This document shows, in pieces, positions 6,997 through 7,542 of a stretch of 7,542 nucleotides of DNA. This stretch comes from Caldisericia bacterium (GTDB lineage: Bacteria > Caldisericota > Caldisericia > UBA6126 > JAGPKI01). The stretch is from NCBI GenBank assembly GCA_018054005.1, contig JAGPKI010000074.1:1-7542 (forward strand), in the 5' to 3' direction. Both the position numbers and the translations under genes were made by a program. The notes under the pieces were generated by a model, which was given only the letters and a program-made list of their open reading frames with translations, made no database searches and was not told the origin of the DNA. Each line of letters begins with the position of its first letter. Position 1 is the first letter of the stretch.

Positions 6997-7053
6997 ATGA
7001 GAGCGACGAGAGATAAGGAGTTTCTTTGGTAGCATTTGAAGATGCTCCCTCAT
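6997..7053. repeat. Compound inverted-repeat element in the spacer
   Basis: ATGAGAGC (6997-7004) is the imperfect complement of GCTCCCTCAT (7044-7053), differing by a two-base insertion. Inside lie GGAG (7017-7020) against CTCC (7045-7048) and a perfect AGCAT/ATGCT hairpin (7031-7035 and 7042-7046) with loop TTGAAG. The outer and inner stems share bases, so they are alternatives. This stretch is visibly less AT-rich than its surroundings. It looks like a decayed dispersed intergenic repeat or a small structured RNA; no family is recognised. Confidence 0.4.
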
Positions 7054-7200
7054 GACGAAACAATAACCATCATTCCTAAGGTTCACAATTATTTTACCCA
7101 CTGAAAAATCTTATCTTTCAAATAAAATTTATTATTTCCTCTGAAAATCAAAAACTCCAAAATTATATTTGGTTAAGAGGTTGAATTTAGATTATTTAGA

Positions 7201-7312
7201 TATATAAGAGGCACAAGAAAAGGATTAATGTTATTACTTTCATGTTTGTGTTGTGGCAGAAATAACATGAAGTGTTAAAAGTGATTTTATTATACTTTTT
7301 TGCCTCTATATA
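7201..7312. repeat. Nested inverted repeat of 112 bp upstream of tRNA-Pro
   Basis: The outer arms TATATAAGAGGCA (7201-7213) and TGCCTCTATATA (7301-7312) form 12 pairs with a single bulged A. A second, inner pair, ACTTTCATGTT (7236-7246) and AACATGAAGT (7264-7273), forms 10 pairs with one bulged T around a 17-nt loop. Two nested, well-matched arms in one small interval suggest either a MITE-like element with terminal inverted repeats or a folded non-coding RNA. No target-site duplication was recognised. The right outer arm overlaps the candidate tRNA promoter. Confidence 0.45.
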
Positions 7313-7328
7313 ATATGAAGGATATAAT
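7300..7328 (+). promoter_or_regulatory. Candidate promoter for the tRNA-Pro gene
   Basis: TTGCCT (7300-7305) and a perfect TATAAT (7323-7328) are separated by 17 bp. Transcription would start near 7335 and give a leader of about 65 nt before the mature tRNA. A second TATAAT occurs at 7309-7314 without a good -35 partner, and the whole area is AT-rich, so the choice is tentative. Confidence 0.45.
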
Positions 7329-7399
7329 TTTTATTTTCATAAATTTGTTTTTTGTGTAAAATTAAATAATATAGTTTAGTGTTTTATATTGAAAATAAT

Positions 7400-7476
<77 letters not shown>

Positions 7477-7542
7477 TTATTTTAAAAATACCTAAAACTA
7501 TCAATCGTTACTTGTATCATTAAATCATACCTGATATTGAAG

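Larger units (their letters stand above)
6691..7399. other. Spacer of about 700 bp without a convincing protein gene
   Basis: Both strands were read. Only short open frames are present, without plausible ribosome binding sites or family motifs. The spacer is AT-rich and contains three inverted-repeat structures listed separately (6856-6872, 6997-7053, 7201-7312), a probable tRNA promoter near its right end, and weaker dyads. One weak dyad is ACAG-TTAT (6721-6730, with a TG bulge) against ATAACTGT (6743-6750). Another is CCAAA (7157-7161) against TTTGG (7168-7172). At roughly 700 bp it is far larger than any other gap in this compact region, which suggests remnant mobile DNA or an unrecognised RNA. 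Confidence 0.6.

Noticed and set aside
6966..7053. A short minus-strand frame starting MREHLQMLPKKLL
   Set aside because: It coincides with the inverted-repeat element, is only about 29 codons long and lacks a ribosome binding site; it is best explained as translation of a repeat.
6661..7399. A CRISPR array or phage attachment site in the spacer
   Set aside because: No regularly spaced direct repeats were seen, and no duplicate of the tRNA 3' end was found within the window.

Overview
The window comes from an AT-rich bacterial genome with tightly packed genes. Proteins are rich in Lys, Ile and Glu, two of the five gene starts visible are TTG, and neighbouring genes overlap by a few bases. 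It carries maturation genes for a [NiFe] hydrogenase, a Gram-positive/Thermotogae-style membrane-anchored ComEA, an FMN riboswitch and a tRNA gene with encoded CCA. This suits an anaerobic, possibly thermophilic bacterium of the Firmicutes, Thermotogae, Dictyoglomi or Caldiserica type. The genus cannot be named from the sequence alone.

Layout. Bases 1-4466 (+) hold a chain of four translationally overlapping genes: the 3' part of hypD (cut by the window edge), hypE, comEA and comEC. After 38 bp comes an M18-family metallo-aminopeptidase (4505-5917, +), probably in the same transcript. Facing it on the minus strand is a riboflavin ECF-transporter S component, ribU (6474-5887), whose 3' end overlaps the aminopeptidase 3' end by 31 bp. 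The ribU leader reads, in transcript order: candidate promoter (6690-6663), near-consensus FMN riboswitch (6655-6549), intrinsic terminator (6516-6481), and a Shine-Dalgarno sequence lying in the terminator's 3' arm. Bases about 6691-7399 have no convincing protein gene but contain three inverted-repeat structures. A complete tRNA-Pro(UGG) gene lies at 7400-7476 (+), and the last 66 bases show nothing recognisable.

How the genes work together. HypD and HypE make and install the cyanide ligands of the [NiFe]-hydrogenase Fe centre. ComEA and ComEC bind and import single-stranded DNA across the cytoplasmic membrane. Their fusion into one overlapping gene chain is a matter of shared expression; no biochemical link is known to me. 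RibU imports riboflavin and is shut down by FMN through its leader, a classical feedback loop. I did not find an obviously new system. The points most worth a second look are the hyp-com gene fusion, the RibU leader in which two AAGGGAG copies can compete for one CCCTT segment, and the structured, possibly mobile-element-derived spacer before the tRNA.
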